From Chromobacterium alticapitis (GTDB lineage: Bacteria; Pseudomonadota; Gammaproteobacteria; Burkholderiales; Chromobacteriaceae): a stretch of 35,549 bases of DNA. Position numbers and translations under genes: made by a program. This document shows, one piece after another, positions 25,307 to 34,734 of the stretch. The DNA lies in NCBI RefSeq assembly GCF_002924365.1, contig NZ_PQWB01000063.1, positions 18,643 to 54,191 of the forward strand, given 5' to 3'. Every line of letters starts with the position of its first letter. Position 1 is the first letter of the stretch. The notes beneath the pieces are model-generated. The model saw only the letters and a list, made by a program, of their open reading frames with translations, searched no databases and was not told where the DNA came from.

Positions 25307-26164
25307 TCAGCAGCCCTTCAGCGGAATGCCCGGCGTCAGCCGCTTCTGCAGCGCCTTCAGATGCTCGGCCTGCGTCGCGTCCAGCGCCTTGAAGGACAGC
25401 GTGGTCATCTTGGCCGGCTCGCTCTTGGACTTGACCACGGCCTTGTCGTAGCCAGCCGCCTTCAGCCGCGCCACCAGGGTCTTGGCGGCCTCTTCCCGGC
25501 CGAACAGGCCCAGCGACAGATTGCCCTTGAATTCGTCATTGCCGACGATGTAGTTGTCGAAGCCTTTGTCTTTCAGCTCCGCTGACAGCGTCTTGGTTTC
25601 GGACTGGGTGGCCAGCGGCGGGTAATACACCCAGAACTTGCCCGAGCCCTTGTTCTCGTCCTTGCTGTCTTCCTGCAGCTGGCCCGCCTTCAGCTTCAGC
25701 TGCGGCATGCCGCCCTTGACTCGCGCGAGCAGGCTGTCGTTGAGCGCGCCCCAGCGATAGCAGGCCGTGGCTTTCTCTTGCGCCGCTGTTTTTTCGGCCG
25801 GTTTGTCAGCTGGTTTTTCAGCCGCTTTCTCGGCAGGCTTATCTTGCGGCTTCTTGCCCGCAGCCTCCGCCGGCTTCTGCGCCGGTTTTTCCGGCGCCTT
25901 GACGGCCGGCGTGGAGGCTTCCGCCTTGGTTTGCGCTACTGGCGCGCTCGCCGCGGGCTTGCCGGCGACAGGCGCCGACGCCGCGGCGGCCGGCGCGCTG
26001 GCCTGGGCGGCCGAAGCGTCGGTCTTCCAGCTCGGCGGCAACAGCCGCACCAGGCCGGGACTCACTTCCTGGGCATGGATGTCCAGCGGCGCGCGCTGCT
26101 TCAGCGTGCCATACATGGCCACCAACAGGTTGAGCACCACTACCAGCGCCACAAGCCACTTCAT
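25307..26164 (-). CDS. SPOR-domain membrane-anchored protein
   Basis: The 285-residue protein has an N-terminal membrane anchor (about 3-18, LVALVVVLNLLVAMY) and a long Ala/Pro/Lys-rich linker (about 50-130) with repeated KPAEKAAEKPADKPAEK units. A C-terminal SPOR-like domain (about 165-240) contains FWVYYPPLATQSETKTLSAELKDKGFDNYIVGNDEFKGNLSLGLF. SPOR domains bind denuded peptidoglycan at division sites, so a periplasmic envelope role is likely. The ATG at 26164 overlaps the coaX stop (TGATG); a GTG one codon earlier is less likely. The link to coaX is positional, seen in many betaproteobacteria. Confidence 0.82.
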   Translation of the reverse strand: MKWLVALVVVLNLLVAMYGTLKQRAPLDIHAQEVSPGLVRLLPPSWKTDASAAQASAPAAAASAPVAGKPAASAPVAQTKAEASTPAVKAPEKPAQKPAEAAGKKPQDKPAEKAAEKPADKPAEKTAAQEKATACYRWGALNDSLLARVKGGMPQLKLKAGQLQEDSKDENKGSGKFWVYYPPLATQSETKTLSAELKDKGFDNYIVGNDEFKGNLSLGLFGREEAAKTLVARLKAAGYDKAVVKSKSEPAKMTTLSFKALDATQAEHLKALQKRLTPGIPLKGC

Positions 26165-26877
26165 CACGAGTTCGCCACCTTCAGTAATCCGATCAACACC
26201 AGATTATCCACGATCTGCAACGGCGCCGCGAGCCAAGGCGCGATGCGGGCCGCGTCGCCGCCAGTCAGGATCACCGTGGCCGGCGGCCGTCCGGTGCGCG
26301 CGGCGAGCTTGCCGCGCTGTCCCTCTATCGCGCCGGCCAGGGCGGCCATCGCCCCGCTGGCCAGCGCGTCCTGCGTGCCTTGCGGGAAGTCCACTACTTC
26401 GCCAAGCTGCCGGTTCAGATTGGCCGTGCCCTGCGCCAGGCTTTGCAGCATCAGGCCGTGGCCGGGCAGGATCAGACCGCCCAGATAGTCGCCCTCGGCG
26501 GTCAGCGTCTCCACCGTCAGCGCGGTGCCGGCGCAGGCGACGACGAGATCGCCGCGCAATATCTCGCGTGCGGCCAGCACCGCCAGCCAGCGGTCGGCGC
26601 CCTGCTCGTCGGTGTTGCGATAATGGTTACAGACCTCGCCGAAACGGCGCGCCGAATGCACGCGATGCAGCGGACACGGCGCGGCCGCGGCCAGCGCGTC
26701 TGCCACTTCGCCGCGCGCCACCGACGACATCCAGGCGCCCTCAAGCGGCAAGCCGCGCCAGATATCGGCCAGGCCCGCCAGTTCGTGATGCTCGGCCGCG
26801 CCCTGCGCCACGCAGTCCGCGCCCTGGTACACCGCCCATTTGACCCGGCTATTGCCGGCGTCGATCAATAATTTCAT
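26164..26877 (-). CDS. coaX: Type III pantothenate kinase CoaX
   Basis: CoaX phosphorylates pantothenate in the first step of CoA synthesis. The 237-residue protein is of the ASKHA fold. The phosphate motif DAGNSRVKW (6-14) includes the conserved Asp and Asn; GADRW (93-97) contains the catalytic Asp region. VACAGTALTVETL replaces the usual GTAxTxD (Asp changed to Glu), and GGLILPGHGLML follows. The start overlaps the birA stop (ATGA). birA-coaX adjacency is the standard betaproteobacterial order. Confidence 0.94.
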   Translation of the reverse strand: MKLLIDAGNSRVKWAVYQGADCVAQGAAEHHELAGLADIWRGLPLEGAWMSSVARGEVADALAAAAPCPLHRVHSARRFGEVCNHYRNTDEQGADRWLAVLAAREILRGDLVVACAGTALTVETLTAEGDYLGGLILPGHGLMLQSLAQGTANLNRQLGEVVDFPQGTQDALASGAMAALAGAIEGQRGKLAARTGRPPATVILTGGDAARIAPWLAAPLQIVDNLVLIGLLKVANS

Positions 26878-27839
26878 CGGCGCTCCCTGAGACTGACTTC
26901 GCCGATATGGAAAGTCCTCATGCCCTGCGCCGTCTCCAACTGCAGGGCGCCGTTGTCCGCCACGCCGCAGGCGACGCCATCCACCGGCTCGCCATGCGAG
27001 AAAGCCAGCCGCACCGGCGCGCCCTGGTGGGCGGACAGCCGCCACCACTCGTCGCGCAGCGGCGCGAAGCCGTTGCGGTCAAAATCCGCCAGCACTTTTT
27101 CCAGCTCGTTGAGCAGGGCCGCCAGCACCCGGTTGCGGCCCGGCGCCGCGCCTCCCTGCTCCAGCGTGGCCACCGGCTGGTCCACCTCGCCCGGATCGGC
27201 CACATTGACGCCTATGCCTATTACCACCGCGGCGGGGCCCAGCGCGTCGCCGGACAGCTCAATCAGAATGCCGGCTAGCTTGCGGCCATCCAACAGCACA
27301 TCGTTGGGCCACTTCAATTCCACCGGCGCGCCCAACCCGCGCAGGGCGCGCGCCAGCGCCACGCCCACCGCCAAAGACAGGCCGGCCAGCTCCGCCATGC
27401 CGCGCTCGAAGCGCCACAGCAGAGAGAAGGTCAGCCCGGCCCCCAGCCGTGCCTGCCAGCGCCGGCCCAGCCGGCCGCGGCCGGCGGTTTGCAGCTCGCA
27501 GGCCAACACCAGGCCATGCAGGCCGCCGTTGCCGGCGCGCGCCATCAGCTGGCTGTTGGTGGAGTCGGTGCGCTCGGCCACCGCCAGCGTGAAAGCCTCC
27601 GCCGCCGTCTCGTCGAGCCCGGCGCGCACTTCAGCCACATCCAGCCAGGCGAAAGGCCGGGCCAGCTTGTAGCCCTGGCCGCGCACGCTGAACACCGTCA
27701 AGCCCAGTTCGCCCTCTATGGCGTGCACCGCCTGCCACACCAGCGTGCGCGAGCAACCCAGGGCCTGGGCGATGTCCTCGCCGGAGTGGAAGCGGCCGTC
27801 CGACAGGTGGCGCAGCACCGCGAAGGCGTGCTCGCTCAC
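26874..27839 (-). CDS. birA: Biotin--[acetyl-CoA carboxylase] ligase / repressor BirA
   Basis: BirA activates biotin and attaches it to the biotin carboxyl carrier protein. The 321-residue protein keeps an N-terminal winged helix (about 1-60; FHSGEDIAQALGCSRTLVWQAVHAIEGELGL), so it may also repress biotin genes. The catalytic domain has TDSTNS (91-96), the biotinyl-AMP loop AGRGRLGRRW (119-128), LKWPNDVLLDGRKLAGIL, and a C-terminal SH3-like domain. The GTG at 27839 overlaps the hldE stop (GTGA); the longer frame upstream is antisense-like. Confidence 0.95.
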   Translation of the reverse strand: MSEHAFAVLRHLSDGRFHSGEDIAQALGCSRTLVWQAVHAIEGELGLTVFSVRGQGYKLARPFAWLDVAEVRAGLDETAAEAFTLAVAERTDSTNSQLMARAGNGGLHGLVLACELQTAGRGRLGRRWQARLGAGLTFSLLWRFERGMAELAGLSLAVGVALARALRGLGAPVELKWPNDVLLDGRKLAGILIELSGDALGPAAVVIGIGVNVADPGEVDQPVATLEQGGAAPGRNRVLAALLNELEKVLADFDRNGFAPLRDEWWRLSAHQGAPVRLAFSHGEPVDGVACGVADNGALQLETAQGMRTFHIGEVSLRERR

Positions 27840-28336
27840 GCCTTGCCCTCGCTGGCGCGGATCTTGTTCAGCGTCTGGGTGGTGGAGGTGTCGAACAGGA
27901 AGGGAATGGAGTGCACCTGGCCGCCGCGCGCCAGCGTCTCGGCGCTGCCTACGATCTTGTCCACGCTCCAGTCGCCGCCTTTGACCAGCACGTCGGGCTG
28001 GATTTGCTCGATCAGCTCGGCCGGGGTGTCGGCGTCGAACCAGGTGACCAGGCTGACGCTCTCCAGCGCCGCCAGCACCGCCGCGCGATTCAGTTCGTTG
28101 TTGATCGGTCTGTCGTCGCCTTTGCCCTGGCGCTTGACCGAAGCGTCGGTATTCAGCCCCAGCACCAGGCTGGCCCCCAGCGCGCGCGCCTGCGCCAAGT
28201 AGGTGACATGGCCGCGATGCAGGATGTCGAAGCAACCATTGGTGAACACCAGCGGCCGCGGCAACGCGGCCAGCCGCTCGGCCAATTGTTCCGGGGGGCA
28301 GATCTTGTCTTCAAACGACGGCGACGGGTAGCTCAT
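27836..28336 (-). CDS. rfaE2: D-glycero-beta-D-manno-heptose 1-phosphate adenylyltransferase
   Basis: This 166-residue protein is the nucleotidyltransferase half of HldE, standing alone as in betaproteobacteria (RfaE2/HldC). It makes ADP-heptose for the LPS inner core. The signature FTNGCFDILHRGH (31-43) is intact, followed by LGLNTDASVKRQGKGDDRPINNELNRAAVLAALE and LVKGGDW. AAGGAAGAGC precedes the ATG at 28336, while the longer frame to 28447 lacks support. The sugar-kinase half is not in the window. Confidence 0.94.
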   Translation of the reverse strand: MSYPSPSFEDKICPPEQLAERLAALPRPLVFTNGCFDILHRGHVTYLAQARALGASLVLGLNTDASVKRQGKGDDRPINNELNRAAVLAALESVSLVTWFDADTPAELIEQIQPDVLVKGGDWSVDKIVGSAETLARGGQVHSIPFLFDTSTTQTLNKIRASEGKA

Positions 28337-28454
28337 GCTCTTCCTTGCGTAAGCGCGGCCCGGCGCGGCATGGAAGCCGCCTGTCATCGCCGGGCCGGTA
28401 AACGGGATAAGTGGCGAAGCATACCACCGACGCCCCCGCCTGCCCAACTCCGGG

Positions 28455-29009
28455 CTAGGGGCAGCTCAGAGCCGCTCCCCCCAGCGTACTGCCGGCTACA
28501 GTGGCGATCTGCACATAACCGCTGGTCTGCAAATTGAACGACAACGCCGAGCCCGCGCCGCGGCTGTCGCACACGCGGAAGTCTCCGGTCTGCCCCACGG
28601 CCACGTAAGGCGGCTTGGGGTTGAAGCTGACGCTGGCGATGGCGGCGCTGCCGCCCGTCACCTGGCTGCCTATGGTGGGCGCGCCGCCCGCTGTCAGCGG
28701 CTGCGCCTTCAACAGCACCTGCCCCGCGCCCTGCTGCTCCAGCACCGCCCAGCCGGCGCTCCAGTTGGCTCCGCAGCTGTTGTTGGCCGCGGGGTTGTAA
28801 GGGCAGACCGTCACCACGTTGTTGTCTGCCAACGCGGTGGCGCGCGCCTGGTCCAGCGCGGTGATCAGGTTGTCGCGCAGTCCGGTCAGCCGCGCGTCCT
28901 GAATGAAAGCCTGCCAGGACGGCGTCGCCATCGCCAGCAGGATGGCCAGCACGCCGATGGCGATCATCGTTTCAATCAGCGAGAAGCCGCCCATCGCGTC
29001 CCCTTTCAT
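28455..29009 (-). CDS. fimT: Minor pilin FimT/GspH type
   Basis: This 184-residue prepilin has a leader MKGDAMGG cut before FSLIE, leaving Glu5 of the mature protein. It continues with the hydrophobic helix MIAIGVLAILLAMATPSWQAFIQDARLTGLRDNLITALDQARATAL, the GspH/FimT pattern. Four cysteines in the C-terminal globular half (CPYNP, NSCG, VCDS, final CP) suggest two disulfides. An alternative ATG at 28994 has a good ribosome site but would leave only a 3-residue leader. It is the last gene of the minor-pilin operon; FimT/FimU usually come first. Confidence 0.9.
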   Translation of the reverse strand: MKGDAMGGFSLIETMIAIGVLAILLAMATPSWQAFIQDARLTGLRDNLITALDQARATALADNNVVTVCPYNPAANNSCGANWSAGWAVLEQQGAGQVLLKAQPLTAGGAPTIGSQVTGGSAAIASVSFNPKPPYVAVGQTGDFRVCDSRGAGSALSFNLQTSGYVQIATVAGSTLGGAALSCP

Positions 29010-29020
29010 GCCGCCCCCGT

Positions 29021-29428
29021 TCAGTTCGGCCAGCAAGTGCTGCTGCTGTCCCCGCCTTGCGCGTTGGTCGCACTCTTGATGCCGGCATTGCTGATAGTGA
29101 AGCTGTTGCAGCTGCTGTCCCGTCCCTGCAGGCCGGCAGCGACGACGGTCGCCGTCAGCGAATAGCTGCTGGCCGTGGCACCGGAGGCGATCTGCACCGT
29201 GTAATAGCCGCTGGGCGACGTCGCGCTGACCGCGCAGGCGGCGTTGTTGTAAGCGAAGTACTGCGCGTAGCACTGTTCCATCTGCGATTGCGCCAGGGTC
29301 AGCGCCTGCATGGCGTCGCTGCGCCGCGACTGCTGCAGGTAGCTGGTATAGGCGGGATAGGCGATGGCCGTCAGGATGCCTATCACCGCCATCGTGATGA
29401 CCAGCTCGATCAGGCTCACGCCGCGCAT
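29021..29428 (-). CDS. pilE: Minor pilin PilE-like
   Basis: The 135-residue type IV prepilin begins MRG-VSLIELVITMAVIGILTAIAYPAYTSYLQQSRRSDAMQAL. This is the PilE signature, with processing after Gly3 and mature Glu5. The rest carries ASSYSLTATVVAAG, and cysteines near residues 53 and 62 and toward the end (SSC, STCW). AAGGAGGGCGGC precedes this ATG. A GTG at 29455, overlapping the pilY1 stop, would give a 12-residue leader but has a poor ribosome site. The protein primes pilus assembly with PilV/W/X and PilY1 in related systems. Confidence 0.9.
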   Translation of the reverse strand: MRGVSLIELVITMAVIGILTAIAYPAYTSYLQQSRRSDAMQALTLAQSQMEQCYAQYFAYNNAACAVSATSPSGYYTVQIASGATASSYSLTATVVAAGLQGRDSSCNSFTISNAGIKSATNAQGGDSSSTCWPN

Positions 29429-29451
29429 GCCGCCCTCCTTGGTCCGTCCGC

Positions 29452-32400
29452 TCACAATATCTGCCACCAGCCGCTCCAGGAATAATATTGCTGCGAAGGG
29501 CTGCTGCTGGTGCAGCTCAGCTTGCCATTGGCGCAGTTGTTGCGGCTGGAGCTGTTGCCGCCGCCCACCAGGATGCTGGCCGAATACCCCCCCGCGTTCG
29601 ATGTGACGAAAGCCGGCGTGGAGGCGAAAAAGCTGCCCAGCAGCACGCCGGACAACGGCAACTGGCTGTAAATATCCAGGCCGTTGACCACACCGTCGCT
29701 GTTGGCGTCGAGGAAGGGCTGCAATGGCGGCCCGCCCGTGGCGTAATAGGACGACATCAGATAAGACTGGCCGCCGCTGGTGCAGGGCGTGGACGATGGC
29801 GTGAAGGTGGTGTACACCACGTTGCCGGCGAAAACCTGCGGATCGGTCAGCACCCGCATGCCGCTGCCGCCGAAGCTCAGGTTGTAATACCAGCCGTACA
29901 ATGTCGGACAGGTGCTCCCGACTACGCAACTCAGCGGCGGGTTGGGCGCCTGCCAGTTATAAGTAGTGGAGGAAATGGTGGTGGTCGGGAAACCCGAAAC
30001 CGTGGTGGCGATTGCCGTCTCCGCCTGCTGTACCAGCTTGGCCGGCGTCAGCGCGCTGACGCTCAGATTGTCGTACACGCCATAGAAAGCTTGGGTATTG
30101 GCATTGCTCAGATCGGTCTGGGTCAATAGCTGGCCGGTACCGAAGTACACCATCGTCCCCTTCTGTTTGGGGAAATTGGGATTCAGCGTCGCCGCCGGCG
30201 CGCCGGTGATGGGCTGGTGATTGCCGCCGCTGTCCGTCGCGGTGAACAACAGCCGCGCCGACCAGCTGGCCGGGCTGCTGCTGCCGACATTGATCGCCCA
30301 GACATTGCCCTGCAAATCTCCCGCGTACACCATGTCCACCGCGGAGCCGGCATTGCCGCTGCTGTTGACTGCCACCACGCCGGACAGGCCCTGCGGCGCG
30401 CTGCTATTGCAGGCGCTGCTCACCACCGCGCACAGGTCCATCTTGGCCAGGGTGGCGCCGGTTTGCGGATTCACCGCGTAGAAAATGGCATGGTTGCCGC
30501 TGCTGGCGTAGCCATTGCCGAAAAACACCGCATAGCCGGGCGCGGCATTGATGCGGGCGATGGCTGGGCGGCCATAGGTATAGCCCATGCCGCTGTCGCC
30601 ATACTCCCACAGCACGGCGCTGGCCAACGCGGCTTCCGTCGTCAGGCTGGACGGCGAGGTGACGTCGAGCGCGTAAATCGTCTGCCCGCCCCCGCCTAGT
30701 CCGCCAGCGACGATGGAGTGCCAGCTGCTGTCGCTGAACTGCACGTCGCCGGCCTGCGGCGAACCATCGACGAAATAGACGTGATTGTTGTTGTAGGTGG
30801 TCGCCGCCAATTGGTACAGATTGGCGAACACGCCGTTGGGCACGAAGGCGAAGGCCTCGTTGCCGGTATTGGCGTTGAAGGCGTGCAGCATGCCGTCGTT
30901 GGCGCCTACGTAGATCAAAGGCGTGCGGCTGGCATTGGCGTTGGTGAAGCTCAGATAGCTGGCATCGGTATACGGCCCATCCGGCTTGCCGACATACACC
31001 GGACCGCTGTCCACGATATCGCCCAGCAGATGGCTGCGGTTGCGGAAGCCGCCGCCGTTCTGCGCCTCCTGCGAGCGGTCTCCGCGCAGATAGTTGAGCC
31101 GCAGGCTGCCCTTGCTGTCCGATGGCTGCAACTGGGATTGCTGCGTGCTGTTGATGCCCGCTGAGCCGGAAACCGGCCATTCAAACGGCACGCCCTTCTT
31201 GTTGACACCATCCCAGGCCGCGATCAGCCGCGCATTTTGCCACCCCGTGCCGCCCGCCAGCGTGTCCAGTTGCGTCTGCGCCTGCCAGGAGGCGTTGGAC
31301 GACACGCTCAGCGCATTGTTGGCCGTCAGCGAGTAGGCCGCCAGGTTGCCGGTCCAGTCGCTGTACGGCGTGTCGCTGGGATTGAAGCTGGCCAGGAAAG
31401 CCTGGGCGCTGGTGCTCAGCGTAGTGCTGTTCAGCGCCACCGAGGCCTGGTCATAGCTGCCCTTCTGTATTTGCACCAGGATGGCGCCCAGGGCCGTGCT
31501 GAAGGCGGCCGGATTCACCGCCGGATAATAGGCCCCGGTATTGCCGGCCACCGCCATCGCTGTCAGCGTCTGCGCCGCAGTGGGATTGGTAGCCGGCGCC
31601 ACCCCTGCGCCCAGGCCGATCACATAGGTCTTGATGCCGCTGGCGGCCAGGGTCTGGATCTGGCTGATCGCGTCCAGCAGCGCCTGATCATTGGTGGAGC
31701 CGGAGTTCAGGGAACCATCCGCGTTGAAACTGGCGGTCACGCCGTAGCCGGTCGCCGCCGCGCTGCCCGCAGGCGGCCAATAGTTGCCGTTCTTGTCCTG
31801 GGTAGGGAGGCCATCGGTGATCAGCACCACGTATTTTTGCGGGGTGCAGCCGCTGCTGGAGGAACTACCGCTGGTAAATGCGCCCTGCGCCGTCTTCAAC
31901 AACGCGTAGATAGGCGATTGCCCGGCGGCGGACTTGATTTCGCCGCTGCTGGCGGAATTGGTTTCCGGCTGCAGGAAAGGCACAAAGGTGTTGTAGGCGC
32001 TGGTGAGCTGGCTGGCCGAAGGACTGCCCAGATTGGTCATCGCCACATTGGTGGCGGCGGCGCTGTACGACTGCGAGCCGCCATAGCCCCAACCGCGCTG
32101 GGCATACATCACCTGCGGCGAAAACGGCACAAAGCCGGCGTTGGTGGGCGAGGTGCCCCAGGAAGTATGTCCGCCTGGCGCCAATTGGCTATACGACACG
32201 ACCACCGAGCCATTCTTGTAGCTATTCAGCGAATAATAGCTATAGGGATTGCTCGGGCTGACCGTGCCGTAGGTCATGAAAACCGGATCGAGGCCAGAGC
32301 TGTACAACACGTCATTGATATTGGCGTCGTCGCTGGTAGCCCCCACCGTCATGTACTGCGAACCGCCTACCGTGCTGGCGCTGGCGCCCAGCGCGCTGGC

Positions 32401-33108
32401 GATGGAGCCGCAATCGCTCTTCACCGTGGACGACGAGGACGAACTGTAGCCATAGCAGGGATTCAGCACCGTGTCGGTGCTGCTGGTCGCCGTCGGCGTA
32501 TTGGTGAAACCAAAGCCGCCCGCCGGCGACATGTAATATACCCAGGTGGTATACAACGAGGTGCCGCTGATCTGATAAGACAGCAGGCCGAAGTCCGTCG
32601 TAGCGAGGTAGGTATTCAAAATGGACAGGATGCCGGCCTTGGCCACATTGAGCCGGGAGGGGCTGTTATCGGCCAGCTTGCCGCCCGAAATCGACGAAGT
32701 GTACGGCTGCATGCTGCCCGCCGCGCCGCCGCTCACCGGCGGCGTGAAGTTGGCCGGCACCGGATAATTGGCCGGCGAAGCCGAACCGGACAACGCGCTG
32801 ACCGCGCCGCTGCCGCTCAGCAAGGCGCCGCCGCGGCCGGTATAGGTGGAGGAAAAGCCGTTGTTGCAATTGGCGCCGCTATTGCCGGTGCCATTGCAAT
32901 AGGTGATGGTGCTGCCATCCATGGATTCCGAATTGGTCACCGCGATCACCACCTGCGGCCGCGCCGGCGAAGTGATGATCAACGGCACCTGGGAAATGGC
33001 CAGCGTGGCGGTGGAGCCGCCCCCCCGCACCCAGTAGGCGGCGAGCAGCAAGCTGCCCAGCAGCAAGATGCCTCCCATCGCCCGCGCCGCCCGCTTCCGA
33101 TTCTCCAT
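29452..33108 (-). CDS. pilY1: Type IV pilus tip adhesin PilY1
   Basis: The 1218-residue protein has an N-terminal signal/anchor (about 12-27) and a vWA-like region. The latter includes VVIAVTNSESM (53-63), YVVLITDGLPTQDKNGNYW (D432) and AASGIKTYVIGLGAGV. Next comes a C-terminal PilY1 beta-propeller with YVGANDGMLHAFNANTGNEAFAFVPNGVF (around D738). Near the end DANSDGVVNGLD (1134-1145) is an EF-hand-like calcium loop. The first MIDAS aspartate appears replaced by Thr58. PilY1 sits at the pilus tip and controls extension, adhesion and surface sensing. The ATG follows GAGGCCGAC, and pilX ends 8 bases upstream. Confidence 0.92.
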   Translation of the reverse strand: MENRKRAARAMGGILLLGSLLLAAYWVRGGGSTATLAISQVPLIITSPARPQVVIAVTNSESMDGSTITYCNGTGNSGANCNNGFSSTYTGRGGALLSGSGAVSALSGSASPANYPVPANFTPPVSGGAAGSMQPYTSSISGGKLADNSPSRLNVAKAGILSILNTYLATTDFGLLSYQISGTSLYTTWVYYMSPAGGFGFTNTPTATSSTDTVLNPCYGYSSSSSSTVKSDCGSIASALGASASTVGGSQYMTVGATSDDANINDVLYSSGLDPVFMTYGTVSPSNPYSYYSLNSYKNGSVVVSYSQLAPGGHTSWGTSPTNAGFVPFSPQVMYAQRGWGYGGSQSYSAAATNVAMTNLGSPSASQLTSAYNTFVPFLQPETNSASSGEIKSAAGQSPIYALLKTAQGAFTSGSSSSSGCTPQKYVVLITDGLPTQDKNGNYWPPAGSAAATGYGVTASFNADGSLNSGSTNDQALLDAISQIQTLAASGIKTYVIGLGAGVAPATNPTAAQTLTAMAVAGNTGAYYPAVNPAAFSTALGAILVQIQKGSYDQASVALNSTTLSTSAQAFLASFNPSDTPYSDWTGNLAAYSLTANNALSVSSNASWQAQTQLDTLAGGTGWQNARLIAAWDGVNKKGVPFEWPVSGSAGINSTQQSQLQPSDSKGSLRLNYLRGDRSQEAQNGGGFRNRSHLLGDIVDSGPVYVGKPDGPYTDASYLSFTNANASRTPLIYVGANDGMLHAFNANTGNEAFAFVPNGVFANLYQLAATTYNNNHVYFVDGSPQAGDVQFSDSSWHSIVAGGLGGGGQTIYALDVTSPSSLTTEAALASAVLWEYGDSGMGYTYGRPAIARINAAPGYAVFFGNGYASSGNHAIFYAVNPQTGATLAKMDLCAVVSSACNSSAPQGLSGVVAVNSSGNAGSAVDMVYAGDLQGNVWAINVGSSSPASWSARLLFTATDSGGNHQPITGAPAATLNPNFPKQKGTMVYFGTGQLLTQTDLSNANTQAFYGVYDNLSVSALTPAKLVQQAETAIATTVSGFPTTTISSTTYNWQAPNPPLSCVVGSTCPTLYGWYYNLSFGGSGMRVLTDPQVFAGNVVYTTFTPSSTPCTSGGQSYLMSSYYATGGPPLQPFLDANSDGVVNGLDIYSQLPLSGVLLGSFFASTPAFVTSNAGGYSASILVGGGNSSSRNNCANGKLSCTSSSPSQQYYSWSGWWQIL

Positions 33109-33115
33109 GTCGGCC

Positions 33116-33673
33116 TCATTGCATGAATATCGCTTGCAAGACCACGGGGCTCGCGCCGCCGCTGGTCGCCACCCGGGCCGTGACCCGGTAATTGTTGCTG
33201 CCGGCCATCTGGCCATAAATGCCGCGATTGCCGCAGCTGACGCCAGCCCGGCAGGAAGCCGGCATGCTTTCCACCACATAGCTGCTGGCCACGGCCGGAT
33301 TCGCCGGCGTGCCGGTGTAGCCGGGAACCGCCTTGGTCGCATCGCTCCAGAAAGCGGCGTTGCTCAGGTTTTGCTGCCAAGCCGGCGCCGCGCTCGAATT
33401 GAACTGGTAATAACCGTTATTGCCGGCCACGGTGAAGGTCTGACTGGCGAAACCGCCCTGCAGCATGGAGGAGTAGGCTTGGCGCAAAGTGCCCTCGGCC
33501 AGCTCCAGATTGCTCTGGTACTGCGTATTGTTGCTGACCATATGCAGTTGGCTGATGGACTGCGTGCTGCCGGCCAGGCCCAGAATCATGATCACCAGCA
33601 TAAAGATCAACGCGACGATCAACACCACGCCGCGCTGTCTCCCCCCCGCCACTCGCCGGTTTGCGCGCCTCAT
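33116..33673 (-). CDS. pilX: Minor pilin / assembly protein PilX
   Basis: The 185-residue protein matches PilX. A basic leader MRRANRRVAGGRQRG is followed by VVLIVALIFMLVIMILGLAGSTQSISQLHMVSNNTQYQSNLELAEGTLRQAYS; as in other PilX proteins, the fifth mature residue is not glutamate. CRAGVSCGNRG near the end gives a close cysteine pair. The ATG overlaps the pilW stop (ATGA). Confidence 0.9.
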   Translation of the reverse strand: MRRANRRVAGGRQRGVVLIVALIFMLVIMILGLAGSTQSISQLHMVSNNTQYQSNLELAEGTLRQAYSSMLQGGFASQTFTVAGNNGYYQFNSSAAPAWQQNLSNAAFWSDATKAVPGYTGTPANPAVASSYVVESMPASCRAGVSCGNRGIYGQMAGSNNYRVTARVATSGGASPVVLQAIFMQ

Positions 33674-34734
33674 AGCCCGGCATTCCGCAAGGAAACCGTC
33701 ATGGTGTAGACATGGCGCAGCCGGGTGTCGCACGGCACCACCACGGTGGCCCCCAGCACGGTCCAACTGGTTGGGTTTCCGCAGCCATTGCCTATGCCGG
33801 CCAAAGCCGGCGCCGACCCTTGCGCTCCCTCCAGCAGCATGCCTATGCGCAGGCTGTTCACCTGGCTCCAATTGGCGACCTGGCTCGCCGGAACATACTC
33901 CGTCGTGACGCCGGGCGTTGAGCCTATCCCATACCAGACCTGCAGCGCGTCCACTCCCGGCACGATGGGCGCGAGCTGCCAGCCCGCCGTAGTGCCGTCA
34001 TAGGTGGCCTGATACAGCGCGCTCTGCGCGCCCGTCGCCTGGGCCACGAAATAGGCGGTTTGCGCCAGAGGCGCCGCCACCGAGCCCGGCGGGAAATCGC
34101 TGTCCAGCGCCTGGCTCAGAGTAATGGCGCCGCTGGCGCCATTCACGCCGCTGACTTGCATGATGGAAGAGTGTCCGCAATTGGACACCGACAATAGATT
34201 CTTTGTCGCCACGCCGCTGGTCGATTGGGTCGGCAGCGAAGTCGCGCCGGCCGAGGCATAGGCATTCACCCACAGCGGCGCCGAGCCATTGGTCTGGCCG
34301 CTGAAAATCATCACATCGCTGCCCTTTTCTACCCGCCCCTGCAGGCTGGCATCCAACGACGGACTCCAGTCGGCCAGGCTATTGTCGTTGGCGGGGTTGA
34401 GGCTGTTCAGGGTCAGCGTGGATGAAGCAAGCACCGCGTCATAACCGGTGACCGGCGAAGTGAAATTGCCCAGCACGCCGTTAGCGGCCGCCAGTTGATA
34501 CGAGGTGCTGCTGCCCGAACAGCCGAAAAAACCCGCCTGGCGCGCGCTTTGCGCGATCAAATTCGCTGCGGTGGAGCCCGCGCTCTGCAGCTCGCCCTGA
34601 GCAGAGTCGACCGAATAGTCCTTGCGCCCCACCACCATGATGCCAACCAGAGAAGTCAGCAATAGCAAACCTATGGTGATCGCCACCATCAGCTCCACCA
34701 GGGAGAAACCGGATGAGCGTCGCAATCGGCTCAC
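33670..34734 (-). CDS. pilW: Minor pilin PilW
   Basis: The 354-residue prepilin has the leader MSRLRRSSG cut before FSLVELMVAITIGLLLLTSLVGIMV, with mature Glu5, and the usual large PilW globular domain. It ends with a DTRLRHVYTMTVSLRN strand typical of the family. The GTG at 34734 overlaps the pilV stop (GTGA) and GAGGAGC lies at the right distance. Confidence 0.9.
   Translation of the reverse strand: MSRLRRSSGFSLVELMVAITIGLLLLTSLVGIMVVGRKDYSVDSAQGELQSAGSTAANLIAQSARQAGFFGCSGSSTSYQLAAANGVLGNFTSPVTGYDAVLASSTLTLNSLNPANDNSLADWSPSLDASLQGRVEKGSDVMIFSGQTNGSAPLWVNAYASAGATSLPTQSTSGVATKNLLSVSNCGHSSIMQVSGVNGASGAITLSQALDSDFPPGSVAAPLAQTAYFVAQATGAQSALYQATYDGTTAGWQLAPIVPGVDALQVWYGIGSTPGVTTEYVPASQVANWSQVNSLRIGMLLEGAQGSAPALAGIGNGCGNPTSWTVLGATVVVPCDTRLRHVYTMTVSLRNAGL

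Noticed and set aside
31237-33126. Plus-strand open frame of 629 codons opposite pilY1
   Set aside because: Arg/Gly/Ala/His-rich shadow of the pilY1 coding strand; no recognisable motif.
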